Shown here: positions 1-8,117 of the stretch, in pieces
How the letters are laid out: every line of letters starts with the position of its first letter
Numbering within the stretch: position 1 is the stretch's first letter
Source of the DNA: Dechloromonas sp.
GTDB taxonomy: Bacteria > Pseudomonadota > Gammaproteobacteria > Burkholderiales > Rhodocyclaceae
Reading direction: 5' to 3'
DNA: 64,000 bases
Assembly (NCBI GenBank): GCA_028687035.1
Contig: JAQUAX010000001.1
Span: forward strand, 1 to 64,000
Notes under the pieces: model-generated
The model's database searches: none
What the model was told of the DNA's origin: nothing
What the model saw: only the letters and a program-made list of their open reading frames with translations
Program-made: the position numbers and the translations under genes

Positions 1-125
1 AATAACGCCACGTCGATCACTCCTTCGTCTCCCTGCTCGTCCCCGAGCAGGTCAGTGTCGTACGTGGGTCAAAATTCGATGCAAATACCTACTGCTAGTG
101 GGTCAGTTTTAGGTGCAAATCAACA
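1..125. mobile_element. Terminus of an IS21-family insertion sequence
   Basis: Two copies of a 23-bp repeat lie at 64-86 and 98-120, 34 bp apart. Both begin GTGGGTCA and end in a TGCAAAT-type stretch. The DNA then reads TCAACA and ends in CA at 125. Tandem terminal repeats and 5'-TG...CA-3' tips are typical of IS21-family (istA/istB) elements. The body of the element lies left of the window, and no transposase reading frame can be assigned to the first 60 bases with confidence. The boundary at 125 is supported by the FrnE-family reading frame that resumes at 126. A target duplication cannot be checked because the other end is outside the window. Confidence 0.6.
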
Positions 126-770
126 GAAGTCGTCTCTGACGTCGTTTGCCCCTGGTGCTTCATCGGCCTTCGCCGACTTGAACGGGCAATCGCCCTGGTT
201 CGCGAAAGCCGGCCGGATTTCCAGTACGTAGTCCGGTGGAGACCGTTCTTTCTCAACCCGGATACTCCTCCGGAGGGGGAGCCGTACTTGCCGTTCCTGA
301 TCCAGAAATTCGGCGGACGGGAGCAGGTGGAGGCGATCTGGCAGCGTATCCGTGGAGTCGGTGCTACGCTCGGCATCGACTACCGGTTCGAGAAGATCCG
401 GATTCGCGCCAATACCTTGATGGCGCATCGCCTGATTCACTGGGCGCAACGACAAGGGGATGCCACTGCGTTGGTGGAAGAGCTTTTCAAAGCGCAGTTT
501 GAGCGGGGAGAGAACGTCGGCGACCGGATGGTCCTCGCCTGGGTGGCAACGGCCTGCGGCTATGATCGGGCCGAAGTGCTCTACTACCTCGACTCGGACG
601 AAGATATCTCCCTCGTTCGGGATATGGAACATGAGGCGAGAACATGGGGTGTGAACTCCGTGCCGACCTTCATCTTTGACCGCCAGTCCGGAATCCAGGG
701 AGCCGAGGATCCGATGGTGCTGGCAAACGAAATCAACCGAGCTTTTGCTGCAACCGACAATCAGGATTGA
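126..770 (+). pseudogene. DsbA/FrnE-family thiol oxidoreductase, 5' end lost to the insertion element
   Basis: From 126 the frame reads EVVSDVVCPWCFIGLRRLER, the start of the thioredoxin-like fold of FrnE-type DsbA proteins with an intact CPWC redox motif. The C-terminal part carries the cis-proline segment NSVPTFIF. About 215 codons remain, close to the family's full length, so only roughly the first 5-8 codons are missing. The frame extends upstream into the insertion sequence only to a TAG at 96-98, with no ATG, GTG or TTG before the TTG at 288. Starting there would delete the CPWC motif. The gene is therefore probably inactive or expressed poorly. It ends 3 nt before the exonuclease gene, so the two probably formed one operon. 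Members act on disulfides or as 2-hydroxychromene-2-carboxylate isomerase relatives. Confidence 0.75.
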
Positions 771-773
771 AGT

Positions 774-1388
774 TTGGACATCGTCGCCGTCATCGACTTC
801 GAGACCACGGGTCTCTCTCCTGCCCAAGGGGACAGGGCCACTGAAATCGCAGCGGTCATTCTTGAAGGCGGACAGGTGGTTGACCGCTATCAGAGCCTGA
901 TGAATGCCGGGATTCGTATTCCGTCATACATCGAGTCCCTGACCGGAATCACCAATGCAATGATTCGGTCTGCACCATCGGCCGCAGAGGTCATGAATGA
1001 GGTCGCCTGCTTCGTGGGCGACATTCCCCTGGTTGCGCACAATGCGTCGTTTGACAGCAAGTTCTGGGATGCCGAGCTGGCTCTGATCAAGCAACGCCGG
1101 CGTCAGGAGTTTGCCTGCTCGTTGCTGCTGGCCCGCCGCATACTTCCGCAGGCGCCCAGCCACAAGCTGGGAGACCTGATCCAGTTTGCCGACCTGCCGC
1201 GTGCAGGGAGGGCGCACAGGGCGCTTGCCGATGCCGAGATGGCTGCCAGTTTGCTGCAACACCTGGAAGAGCAATTGTGTTCCCGGTTCAAGGTGACGCA
1301 GGTCAGCCACGAATTGCTGCGCAGGATACAAAGTGTTCCCAAGGCCAAGCTGGAGCAGTGCATCGCGCAACATCGGCAAAATCGGTAG
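774..1388 (+). CDS. DnaQ-like 3'-5' exonuclease (DEDDh family)
   Basis: The 204-residue protein opens with IVAVIDFETTGLSP, the Exo I motif with the metal-binding Asp and Glu. It continues with VAHNASFD (Exo II) and HRALADAEMAA (Exo III, the histidine-type DEDDh signature). This is the fold of DNA polymerase III epsilon and of stand-alone proofreading or RNA-trimming exonucleases. There is no polymerase or UvrC-like extension, so it is a stand-alone enzyme whose substrate cannot be told from sequence. The start is a TTG at 774, 3 nt after the preceding stop, with AGGA at 763-766 as ribosome-binding site. A strong terminator follows at 1400. Confidence 0.8.
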   Translation: MDIVAVIDFETTGLSPAQGDRATEIAAVILEGGQVVDRYQSLMNAGIRIPSYIESLTGITNAMIRSAPSAAEVMNEVACFVGDIPLVAHNASFDSKFWDAELALIKQRRRQEFACSLLLARRILPQAPSHKLGDLIQFADLPRAGRAHRALADAEMAASLLQHLEEQLCSRFKVTQVSHELLRRIQSVPKAKLEQCIAQHRQNR

Positions 1389-1399
1389 CCCACAAGCGA

Positions 1400-1430
1400 G
1401 AAGCCCAAGCATTTCAAGCTTGGGCTTCTT
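1400..1430 (+). terminator. Rho-independent terminator after the exonuclease gene
   Basis: An 11-bp perfect stem (1400-1410 with 1418-1428, GAAGCCCAAGC paired to its complement) encloses a 7-nt loop and is followed by TT and an AT-rich tail. The A-rich 5' side is weak, so termination is mainly rightward. Confidence 0.7.
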
Positions 1431-1695
1431 AAATCTTTGGCTTCGTAACAATTGATCGAAGCGTTGCGGCTATTGCCGTCAGGGTGCTACGCAATCATCT
1501 CGATTTGCGGCGGACTTTCAGTCATGCTGCCTCCAGTCTTTTTGTTTGCTTCGAAATCCGGCTTACTTCTGCTCGGCCTTCGATTACAGATTACTCCTCC
1601 GCGGGCGGATGTCTAGTCTTGTGGTGTTCGAAACGAGGGCGTTAAATATAACTTTTGCCACGTCGTCCGCCCTGCACAAACAAGAGCCATCGCGC
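1431..1695. other. Intergenic stretch before the HIT gene
   Basis: With the terminator this makes about 307 bases without a gene. It becomes AT-richer toward 1640-1660. I see no convincing promoter pair, repeat or reading frame; it presumably holds the promoter of the HIT gene. Confidence 0.4.
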
Positions 1696-2157
1696 ATGCC
1701 GAAATTCGTAGACACATCTCCTTCCGGGGAATGCATTTTTTGCAAGATCGCTGCTGGGACATTGCCTGCGGCACGTGTATTTGAGGATGACCTGACTGTC
1801 GCCTTCATGGATCTCGGGCAAGTTAACCCCGGACATGTGCTTGTCGCGACAAAGCGTCACGCGGATTCGTTGTTCGAGATTACGCCGGAAGAGGGCGCTG
1901 CGGTAATGCAGACGGCCCAGCGTATTGCAGCTTCCATACGCCGCACTTTCAATCCCCCTGGACTCACGTTGTTGCAGGCCAACGGGAAAGAAGGCGAACA
2001 GACGGTATTCCATTTCCACCTTCACGTGTTACCCAGGCATGCAGACGACGGTGTCGGGCTTCTCTGGCCAAGAAAGGAACCCGGCATTGCCGCATTGAAT
2101 GCGTATGCCGAGCAATTGGCCAGAAATCTATCGGAACAGGCGACCCCGATTTTGTAG
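1696..2157 (+). CDS. HIT family nucleotide hydrolase
   Basis: The protein has the N-terminal CIFCKIAAGTLPAARVFED segment typical of Hint/HIT proteins. Near the C-terminus is the histidine triad HFHLHVL, which binds the alpha-phosphate, the middle histidine being the nucleophile. Such enzymes hydrolyse nucleoside phosphoramidates or dinucleoside polyphosphates in the cytosol. I chose the ATG at 1696 (MPKFVDTSP) because the family begins just before this point. Longer in-frame starts at 1546 add unrelated residues. It stands alone between a terminator upstream and the convergent ccoG gene. Confidence 0.8.
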   Translation: MPKFVDTSPSGECIFCKIAAGTLPAARVFEDDLTVAFMDLGQVNPGHVLVATKRHADSLFEITPEEGAAVMQTAQRIAASIRRTFNPPGLTLLQANGKEGEQTVFHFHLHVLPRHADDGVGLLWPRKEPGIAALNAYAEQLARNLSEQATPIL

Positions 2158-2278
2158 GCGTCTGGTGAGGAGCGTGGTCACCTGCAGTGTGCTCGACAAG
2201 GGCGTATTCGCCGGCGCGCTGGCACGAGCCGCTTCAGAGCCTCGTTGCGAAAGTGCGGCTCGATTGATGATCGCCGGT

Positions 2279-3697
2279 TCAAGGCATCCAGAACTTTGAA
2301 CGTTCGGTGACGGCGACGCTGGAATCGGCGACGTCATCGACCTCGAACGTGATCGTCGTTGCGCCGCTGCCCGTCGCTCCGGCATCCGCCCGGATGACCG
2401 CCGTTTGCGTCCCGATCTCGCCACCCGGAATGGTGACTTCGTCGTCCCCGGCCAGGCGGATACCCTCGATCCCACCTATCCTGATGCGGAACGTGCGTGT
2501 CTGGTCGCCGGTATTCAGAATCTGCAGACGATAGATATTCTCGATGGAGCCGTCCTCGGCCTCGCGCGACAGCACGTTGCGGTCCTTCAGGATATTGACC
2601 TTCAGGGGAATGCGGGTGGCCAGCGACCAGGCGGTGGCAACCGTGAGCAGGGTCAGGATGGCCGTATAGATGATGACCCGGGGCCGTGCGGCGCGGCGCA
2701 GAATTTCCAGCGGGCTGTAACGCATGCTGACTGCGTTTTCTGTCGAGTAGCGGATCAGGCCACGCGGATAATTCATTTTGTCCATGACCTGGTCACAGGC
2801 ATCGATACAGGCTGCACAGCCGATGCATTCGTTCTGCAGGCCGTTGCGGATATCGATCCCGGTCGGGCAGACCTGGACGCAGATGCCACAATCCACACAA
2901 TCACCGAGGCCAAGGGCCCGCGGATCGCTTCCCTTGGAGCGCGTGCCGCGCGATTCGCCGCGCACCGTGTCGTACGCGATGATCAGCGTGTCCGGATCGA
3001 GCATCACGAACTGGAAGCGGGCGTAAGGGCAGATCTGCCGGCACATCTGTTCGCGCAGGAAGCCGGCGTTGCCGTAAGTGGCGAAGGCGTAAAACACCAT
3101 CCAGAAAGCAGACCAGTTGCCGAGCGACAAACTGGCCAGATCGTGCATCAGTTCGCGAATCGGCACGAAATAGCCGACGAAGGTGATTCCCGTCCACAGC
3201 GAGAAAAGTCCCCAGGTGACATGCTTGGCGCTCTTGATGGCCACCTTGCGTGCCGACCAGGGGGCCGCATCCAGCTTGATCCGTTGTGGCCGCTCACCTT
3301 CGATGAGCTTCTCGAACCACAGGAAAATTTCCGTGTAGACCGTTTGCGGGCACGCATAGCCGCACCAAAGACGTCCTGCAATGGCGGTGAAGAGGAACAG
3401 CGCGAACGCCCCGAGAATCATCAGGAGGACGAGATAGATGGTGTCCTGCGGCCAAAGCACGAGGTCGAAGAAATAGAACTTGCGATTGTCGATGTCGAGC
3501 AATACCGCCTGCCGACCATGCCAGGGGAGCCAGCACAGGCCGTAGAACACCAGTTGGGTCAGCCAGACGAAAACCCAGCGCCAGCGCGTGTAGAGCCCGC
3601 TGATCGAGCGCGGGTAGACCTTGGCATCCGGATCGGCGACCGGCTTGATTTCAATGATTTTTCTGGGGTTCGGCTGCTTGGACATGGGGGCGGTCAC
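2279..3697 (-). CDS. ccoG: Cytochrome c oxidase accessory protein CcoG (FixG/RdxA)
   Basis: This 472-residue inner-membrane ferredoxin is required to assemble cbb3-type oxidase, probably by delivering reduced copper. After a cytosolic N-terminus there are several hydrophobic segments (about residues 35-55, 85-110, 155-175, 195-210). A GRLWCGYACPQTVY motif follows, then a bis-[4Fe-4S] ferredoxin module (CVDCGICVQVCPTGIDI and CIGCAACIDACDQ). A further membrane segment (about 335-355) leads to a C-terminal immunoglobulin-like periplasmic domain. The GTG at 3697 gives MTAPMSKQ; an ATG 12 nt in (MSKQ) is an alternative. It is divergent from nsrR across two NsrR-like operators, which suggests nitric-oxide-responsive control. 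No oxidase structural genes are nearby. Confidence 0.93.
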   Translation of the reverse strand: MTAPMSKQPNPRKIIEIKPVADPDAKVYPRSISGLYTRWRWVFVWLTQLVFYGLCWLPWHGRQAVLLDIDNRKFYFFDLVLWPQDTIYLVLLMILGAFALFLFTAIAGRLWCGYACPQTVYTEIFLWFEKLIEGERPQRIKLDAAPWSARKVAIKSAKHVTWGLFSLWTGITFVGYFVPIRELMHDLASLSLGNWSAFWMVFYAFATYGNAGFLREQMCRQICPYARFQFVMLDPDTLIIAYDTVRGESRGTRSKGSDPRALGLGDCVDCGICVQVCPTGIDIRNGLQNECIGCAACIDACDQVMDKMNYPRGLIRYSTENAVSMRYSPLEILRRAARPRVIIYTAILTLLTVATAWSLATRIPLKVNILKDRNVLSREAEDGSIENIYRLQILNTGDQTRTFRIRIGGIEGIRLAGDDEVTIPGGEIGTQTAVIRADAGATGSGATTITFEVDDVADSSVAVTERSKFWMP

Positions 3698-3731
3698 GAC
3701 GGCCCGCGCTGATTGCGGCGGGCATTGTCAT

Positions 3732-3754
3732 AAGATATAAATGAAATGAATCTT
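3732..3754. promoter_or_regulatory. NsrR-like operator 1
   Basis: A 23-bp imperfect dyad runs from AAGATATAAAT through a central base to AATGAATCTT. It fits the 11-1-11 geometry and the AAGAT/ATCTT ends known for NsrR sites in proteobacteria. It lies between ccoG and nsrR, nearer ccoG. Confidence 0.55.
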
Positions 3755-3778
3755 GATCCTAGCAAGCCCCTTCCCTAT

Positions 3779-3801
3779 AAGCAATATTTTGAATGTATCT
3801 T
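3779..3801. promoter_or_regulatory. NsrR-like operator 2
   Basis: A second 23-bp element has a degenerate left half (AAGCAATATTT) and a good right half (GAATGTATCTT). It ends 10 nt before the nsrR ATG, so repressor bound here would block nsrR itself. This supports autoregulation together with shared control of ccoG. Confidence 0.5.
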
Positions 3802-3811
3802 ATGAGCCATC

Positions 3812-4261
3812 ATGCGGTTAAGCGCGTTTTCTGACTACAGCCTGCGCGTCCTGATGTACCTGGGAGCGCAGCCGGACCGGCTGGCCACGATTGCCGAGAT
3901 CGCTGCCGGTCACGGCATTTCCGAAAGCCACTTGATGAAGGTCGTCCACCAGTTGGGACGCGGCGGCTTCATCGAGACGGTTCGCGGCAAGGGCGGAGGA
4001 ATACGGCTCGCCATGACGGCGAATCAAATTGTGATCGGCGATGTCATCCGCCACACGGAAACCGATTTCAACCTGGTCGAATGCTTTGCCGGCAACGCGG
4101 CGTGCAGAATTCAGGGGGGATGCGGTCTGAAGGCCATTCTCGAGCAGGCGTCGAAAGCTTTATTCCTGGTCCTGGACGCCTACACCCTGGACGATCTGTT
4201 GGTGAATCCGCAAGGGCTCATTCCGGCAAGGTGCTGCGACGAGCCAGCAGACAGGCCGTAA
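3812..4261 (+). CDS. nsrR: Rrf2-family nitric-oxide-sensing repressor NsrR
   Basis: The 149-residue Rrf2 regulator has an N-terminal winged helix (MRLSAFSDYSLRVLMYLG; recognition region ISESHLMKVVHQL). Three cysteines at about 91, 98 and 104 in the ECFAGNAACRIQGGCGL segment match the NsrR [Fe-S] ligand pattern rather than IscR. NsrR represses NO-detoxification and related respiratory genes until its cluster is nitrosylated. The start ATG is at 3812. The upstream region holds two NsrR-like dyads shared with divergent ccoG. The PAS-domain gene follows after 12 nt and is probably co-transcribed. Confidence 0.88.
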   Translation: MRLSAFSDYSLRVLMYLGAQPDRLATIAEIAAGHGISESHLMKVVHQLGRGGFIETVRGKGGGIRLAMTANQIVIGDVIRHTETDFNLVECFAGNAACRIQGGCGLKAILEQASKALFLVLDAYTLDDLLVNPQGLIPARCCDEPADRP

Positions 4262-4273
4262 CCGGAGACGACC

Positions 4274-4687
4274 ATGGACACGAAACCCGAAGCCCCGCTG
4301 GGAGACTTGATCGTCGAACAGACCGCCGATGCGGTCATCTATTCCAACAGCGACGGTGTCATCGAGCGCTGGAACGCAGCCGCCGCCGCGATGTTCGGCT
4401 ATGGCGCCGATGAAGCACTCGGCCAGAGTCTGGATCTGATCATTCCTGAACGCCTGCGCGCCGCACACTGGCGCGGTTTCGAGGTCGCGATGTCGAGCGG
4501 GAAGACGCGGCTTCACGGTCGGCCGACCCTTACCCGGGCCGGGCACAAGACAGGCCGCAAGCTGTACGTCGAAATGAGTTTCGCCGTCGTCGTCGATGCG
4601 GCGGGAAGGACTCTCGGCTCGGTGGCGGTGGCCCGGGACGTGACCGAACGCATCGACAGGGAAAGAGCGGCCGCGCACGGAAGCTGA
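4274..4687 (+). CDS. Single PAS-domain signalling protein
   Basis: The 137-residue cytosolic protein is little more than one PAS domain with an S-box. ADAVIYSNSDGVIERWNAA starts the fold, MFGYGADEALGQSLDLIIPE follows, and the C-terminal GSVAVARDVTERIDRER ends it. No kinase, GGDEF, EAL or helix-turn-helix domain is attached, so it may sense a ligand or redox state and act through a partner. It follows nsrR by 12 nt, which suggests a link to NO or respiratory sensing, but this is inference from position. It converges with the anti-sigma gene. Confidence 0.75.
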   Translation: MDTKPEAPLGDLIVEQTADAVIYSNSDGVIERWNAAAAAMFGYGADEALGQSLDLIIPERLRAAHWRGFEVAMSSGKTRLHGRPTLTRAGHKTGRKLYVEMSFAVVVDAAGRTLGSVAVARDVTERIDRERAAAHGS

Positions 4688-4727
4688 GGCGGAGACGGGC
4701 GTCGTCGGCTCGGGCGCGTCTCCCGTC

Positions 4728-5519
4728 TCAATTCTTCTGGAACTGGTCGTAGACCGCGGTGGCGATCCTCGCCAGTTCGTCTTTCGGCATGCCGCCGGAA
4801 ATCGCGTAGCCGAACTTGCCGTCGATCCAGTAGAACACATTGACCGGGCCTTCCCGGGCGAAGCGGAAGGCGGTGTCGCGATTCGCCGTGTTTTCGGTGC
4901 TGACGTACAGCGTGAGTCGCTGGCCGCTGGCGTCGTGGTACATGAACTGGGCGACCGGCCCGCTGTTGCCGGGCAGCAGGCGGCCCCCGATCAGTTCGTA
5001 GCCGACCGCTCCCAGTCGCGGCGGCCGGACCGTCGTGCCCAGGCGCTTGGAAAGCCAGGTCACGAGCAGCTCCTCGTGCTCGGCGCCGATCTCGACCGGA
5101 CGCTTGACGTCGGGGCTGTACACCACGTGGGCGACGGCAGCCTGGTGCGGCAGCGGGGGCGGCTGGCCGGCCAGCGACGGGGGGCGGTACTGATCGTGGG
5201 CCAGCCAGCCGGCGGCGGCGCCCACCAAGGCGATCGCCAGGCTGGCCGCGATGCGTTGCAGCGACCAGGCCGGAAGCCATCGGGCGGGGGCGGACCGCGG
5301 CGGGGCGGCCAGGGCTTTGAGTCCGTCCGGCAGCGGCTCGTCGAGGACGGGATCGAACAGCCGGCGCAACGCCTGTTTCTGGGCACGGTAGGCCTCGACC
5401 CGTCGTGCGGCCTCGGGGTGGTTGGCCAGCCGGGCCGCCACGTCGGCATGGCGTTCCGCGGAGAGTTCGCCGTCGAGATAGGCGTGAAGGTCGGAATCGG
5501 GGATCGGACGGGAGTTCAT
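4728..5519 (-). CDS. Anti-sigma factor, transmembrane
   Basis: The N-terminus (SDLHAYLDGELSAERHADVA) is an anti-sigma-domain fold like those that bind ECF sigma factors, although the zinc-binding cysteines of the ZAS type are missing. One membrane segment (LQRIAASLAIALVGAAAGWL, about residues 88-107) leads to a periplasmic domain of about 150 residues that presumably senses the signal. The start overlaps the sigma-factor stop by 4 nt (ATGA at 5516-5519), so the pair is translationally coupled. Together with the upstream lipoprotein gene it forms a three-gene unit. Confidence 0.82.
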   Translation of the reverse strand: MNSRPIPDSDLHAYLDGELSAERHADVAARLANHPEAARRVEAYRAQKQALRRLFDPVLDEPLPDGLKALAAPPRSAPARWLPAWSLQRIAASLAIALVGAAAGWLAHDQYRPPSLAGQPPPLPHQAAVAHVVYSPDVKRPVEIGAEHEELLVTWLSKRLGTTVRPPRLGAVGYELIGGRLLPGNSGPVAQFMYHDASGQRLTLYVSTENTANRDTAFRFAREGPVNVFYWIDGKFGYAISGGMPKDELARIATAVYDQFQKN

Positions 5520-6016
5520 CGGACGATCTTCAGTGGAACGGGTTGCGATCGGGCATCGAGAATCCGGCGCAGATTTTCGCGTCCCCGCGCCAGCCGGGAC
5601 ATCACGGTGCCGGGCGGGATGCTCAGCGTCGCGGCGATTTGCGCATAGCTCATGTCCTCGAGCGCGACGAGCAGCAGCACTGCACGCTGTTCTTCCGGGA
5701 GTCGGGCCAGTGCGGCCTCCAGTTCGGTGACCTCGATCCGGTCGGTCTGGGTGGCGCGTTCGGGAAACTCGATCCCGTCCTCGTCCAGCGAGGTCGCCGG
5801 GATGGCAGGCTGCCGCAGCTGGTCGATTCTGAGGTTGTGCATGATGGCGAGCAGCCAGGATCGCAGGTCGCTTCCCGGCTGCCAGCGGGCCATCCGTGTC
5901 CAGGCGCGCTCCAGCGTGTCCTGGACCAGGTCGTCGGCCGCTTCGCGGCTGCCGGCCAGCGCCCGGGCGTAGCGGCGCAGGCGCGGCAATTCGGCCAGGA
6001 TGGCGCGGCTGTCCAT
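5516..6016 (-). CDS. ECF-type RNA polymerase sigma factor
   Basis: This is a 166-residue two-domain sigma factor. Region 2 covers RRYARALAGSREAADDLVQ through DLRSWLLAIMHN; region 4 (LARLPEEQRAVLLLVALEDM through IPPGTVMSRLARGRENL) has the helix-turn-helix that recognises the -35 element. The start ATG at 6016 (MDSRAIL) fits the family; a longer open frame upstream overlaps the lipoprotein gene and is not needed. It lies 5 nt after the lipoprotein stop and overlaps the anti-sigma gene, so all three are one operon. The regulated genes are unknown. Confidence 0.88.
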   Translation of the reverse strand: MDSRAILAELPRLRRYARALAGSREAADDLVQDTLERAWTRMARWQPGSDLRSWLLAIMHNLRIDQLRQPAIPATSLDEDGIEFPERATQTDRIEVTELEAALARLPEEQRAVLLLVALEDMSYAQIAATLSIPPGTVMSRLARGRENLRRILDARSQPVPLKIVR

Positions 6017-6021
6017 CGGCT

Positions 6022-6411
6022 TCAGGGCCTGGCGACCCGCCAGGCGTTGTTGAAGCCGTCGCCGGTCCGGTCGCCGGGCTTCTGGTCCTTGACCCAGTAG
6101 TACAGCGGCTTGCCCTTGTAGGCCCATTGCTTCCTGCCGTCGTCCCGCATCACGACGCTGTAGTCGCTGCCGGCGGATTCGCCGTCGGCGACCAGCAGCG
6201 GAGGCCAGTTCGTCGCGCACGGGCCGTTGCAGACGCTCTTGCCGCTGCCCGCCGCATCCTTGTCGAAGGTATAGAGCGTCATCCCGTTGCTGCCGGTGAG
6301 CACGCCGTCGGCCAGCCTGGCCGGCGCAGCCGGCGGCGTGGCATAGCCGGCACAGGCAGTCAGCATGGCGGCGGACAGGATCAGCGGTGCGATTGTCTTC
6401 ATGAGTTTCAT
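6022..6411 (-). CDS. COG4315-type secreted lipoprotein
   Basis: The 129-residue protein starts with a lipoprotein signal (MKLMKTIAPLILSAAMLTACAG, lipid-modified Cys at about 20). Two copies of the short repeat typical of COG4315 proteins follow (MTLYTFDKD near residue 45 and KPLYYWVKD near 102), with CNGPCATNWPPL between them, whose cysteines may form a disulfide. The family's function is unknown. As first gene of the ECF sigma/anti-sigma operon it may be the envelope component whose state is sensed, or simply the main target. Confidence 0.75.
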   Translation of the reverse strand: MKLMKTIAPLILSAAMLTACAGYATPPAAPARLADGVLTGSNGMTLYTFDKDAAGSGKSVCNGPCATNWPPLLVADGESAGSDYSVVMRDDGRKQWAYKGKPLYYWVKDQKPGDRTGDGFNNAWRVARP

Positions 6412-6617
6412 GTTGGTTTCTCCTGTGTGGGGTCGGGTATCCTGCTCCTACACTCGGGTAAACGGGCCCGCGGACCGAATTATTCCTGCCGGGTCGAAAT
6501 TTAACCCGAACCGGCAATTTTTCGGCATCGGCACGGAACCCTCGGGTCATTCGCGGTTCAACACAGTGCAGCCATCCCCTCGATACGCCCGGGGAACGGC
6601 TTTTTCAGGAGCTGACC

Positions 6618-7166
6618 ATGGCTTTGATCAAACTTCTCGGTATCGCCGGCAGCCTGCGCCGCGCGTCGGCCAACCGCGGCATGCTGCGTGCCGCCCAGGC
6701 CAATCTGCCGGCGGACACCCGTCTCGACATTGCGGATCTGACCGACATTCCGTTCTACAACCAGGACATCCCGGCCCGGCCCGCCGCGGTCGAGCGCGTC
6801 CTCGCGCAGATCGGGGAAGCCGACGCGCTCGTTCTGGCCTGCACCGAGTACAACTATTCGATCGCGCCGGCGCTGAAGAACATCCTGGATTGGGCCTCGC
6901 GGGAACCCGACAACGCCCTGCTGGCCGGCAAGCCGGCCGCCATCATGGGCGCCGGCGGCGGCATGGGGACTTCCCGGGCGCAGTACCACCTGCGCCAGGT
7001 GTGCGTTTTCCTCGATCTCCAGCTGCTCAACAAGCCGGAAGTCTTCGCCAACGCGTTTGCCGGCGGCTTCGATGCGGACGGCAACCTGGTCGACGAGAAG
7101 CTGACCCGGCTGATCGCGCAGCAAATGGAAGCGCTGGTCGCCAGGGTCGCCGCCGCCCGCCGCTGA
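6618..7166 (+). CDS. NADPH-dependent FMN reductase family protein
   Basis: The 182-residue flavodoxin-fold protein contains LLGIAGSLRRASANRGMLRA, the phosphate loop that binds FMN. TEYNYSIAPALKNILDWASR is the signature of the SsuE/ChrR/azoreductase-like group. Members reduce FMN, quinones or chromate with NAD(P)H. Which substrate applies cannot be told; sulfur regulation is possible given the region, but none of the shared sulfur-type promoters lies upstream. AGGAGCTGACC precedes the ATG. It is transcribed convergently with the pirin gene. Confidence 0.82.
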   Translation: MALIKLLGIAGSLRRASANRGMLRAAQANLPADTRLDIADLTDIPFYNQDIPARPAAVERVLAQIGEADALVLACTEYNYSIAPALKNILDWASREPDNALLAGKPAAIMGAGGGMGTSRAQYHLRQVCVFLDLQLLNKPEVFANAFAGGFDADGNLVDEKLTRLIAQQMEALVARVAAARR

Positions 7167-7232
7167 ACGACGCGCGGTGCCGTCGGCGGATCGGCCGGAC
7201 GCGGCGGTGCCCGTTCCCGGCCTGGCGCTTGC

Positions 7233-8117
7233 TCAGTCCACGATGCGCCAGGGCAGGGGTGGCGGCATCAGGCGCGGCGCCCGGCCGTCGCCGACCGGGC
7301 CGAAACGCCGGTCGCCCGACGCCCAGTCGCGTTGCGCCTCGGCGATCGCCGCCTTCGAGAATCCGACGAAATTCCACCACATCAGCACCGGCTCGGCGAA
7401 GGGTAGCCCCCCGAGCAGAAGCGCCCGGGAGCCGGCCGCCAGGGCCAGGTCCAGCTTCTCCCTTCCCGTTCCGAGGTAGGCGAATTCGCCGCCTGGGAAG
7501 CGTTCACCGCAGATCGTCGCGGTGCCGAGCAGCGGCAGCAATCCGTACTCGAAATCCGGATTCAGGTTCAGGCCGAGCGCCGCGCCGTCGTCGCTGGCGA
7601 TATCCAGGCCGACCAGTGGGGAGTGGATGTGCGTCGGTGCCGTTTCGCCGCCATGCGTTCCGGCCAGCAGCGTCAGGCAGGCGCTGCCCTGCCGCCAGCG
7701 GGGCAGTTCGGGGTAATGGGCGAAATCCGGCGCGCAGTCCTGCAGGCCGGGCGGCAGGGCGATCCAGAGCTGCGCCGCGTGCAGGCGCCGTCCTTCGTGC
7801 AGCGAATCCTCGGTATGCGCGATGCCGTGGCCGGCGGTCATCAGGTTGACCTGGCCGGGGCGGATCAGCTGTTCGTTGCCCAGGCTGTCCCGATGCAGCA
7901 CTTCGCCCTCGATCAGCCAGGTGAAGGTCTGCAGGCCGATATGGGGATGGGCGCCGACGTGCATGCCGTGGCCGGCAGCGAACTGTACCGGCCCCGCCTG
8001 GTCGAGAAAGCACCAGGCGCCCACCATGCGCTGCTGCCGGCTCGGCAGCAGCCGGCCAACCTGCATGCCGCCGCCGAGGTCGGCGCTGCGGGCGGCTATC
8101 CGGACAATCGGTCTCAT
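7233..8117 (-). CDS. Pirin family protein
   Basis: The protein of about 294 residues has a bicupin fold. The N-terminal cupin carries HVGAHPHIGLQTFTWLIEGE and GHGIAHTED, giving the His and Glu metal ligands of pirins, with the C-terminal cupin at about residues 170-275. Bacterial pirins of this type can have quercetinase-like activity or bind metabolic enzymes; the role here is unknown. I chose the ATG at 8117 (MRPIVRIAARSADLGGG); the open frame extends upstream to 8219 but the extra residues are low-complexity. Confidence 0.85.
   Translation of the reverse strand: MRPIVRIAARSADLGGGMQVGRLLPSRQQRMVGAWCFLDQAGPVQFAAGHGMHVGAHPHIGLQTFTWLIEGEVLHRDSLGNEQLIRPGQVNLMTAGHGIAHTEDSLHEGRRLHAAQLWIALPPGLQDCAPDFAHYPELPRWRQGSACLTLLAGTHGGETAPTHIHSPLVGLDIASDDGAALGLNLNPDFEYGLLPLLGTATICGERFPGGEFAYLGTGREKLDLALAAGSRALLLGGLPFAEPVLMWWNFVGFSKAAIAEAQRDWASGDRRFGPVGDGRAPRLMPPPLPWRIVD

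Noticed and set aside
1..60. C-terminus of an IstB transposase in the first 60 bases
   Set aside because: All three plus frames give sequence I cannot match to IstB; the short IR CTGCTC...GAGCAG at 33-50 is too small to interpret.
2226..2265. CGAGCCGC...GCGGCTCG hairpin between the HIT gene and ccoG as a terminator
   Set aside because: The loop is long and no T-run follows on either strand.
2405..3712. Long plus-strand frame across ccoG
   Set aside because: Antisense shadow; the minus strand encodes complete CcoG with both ferredoxin motifs.
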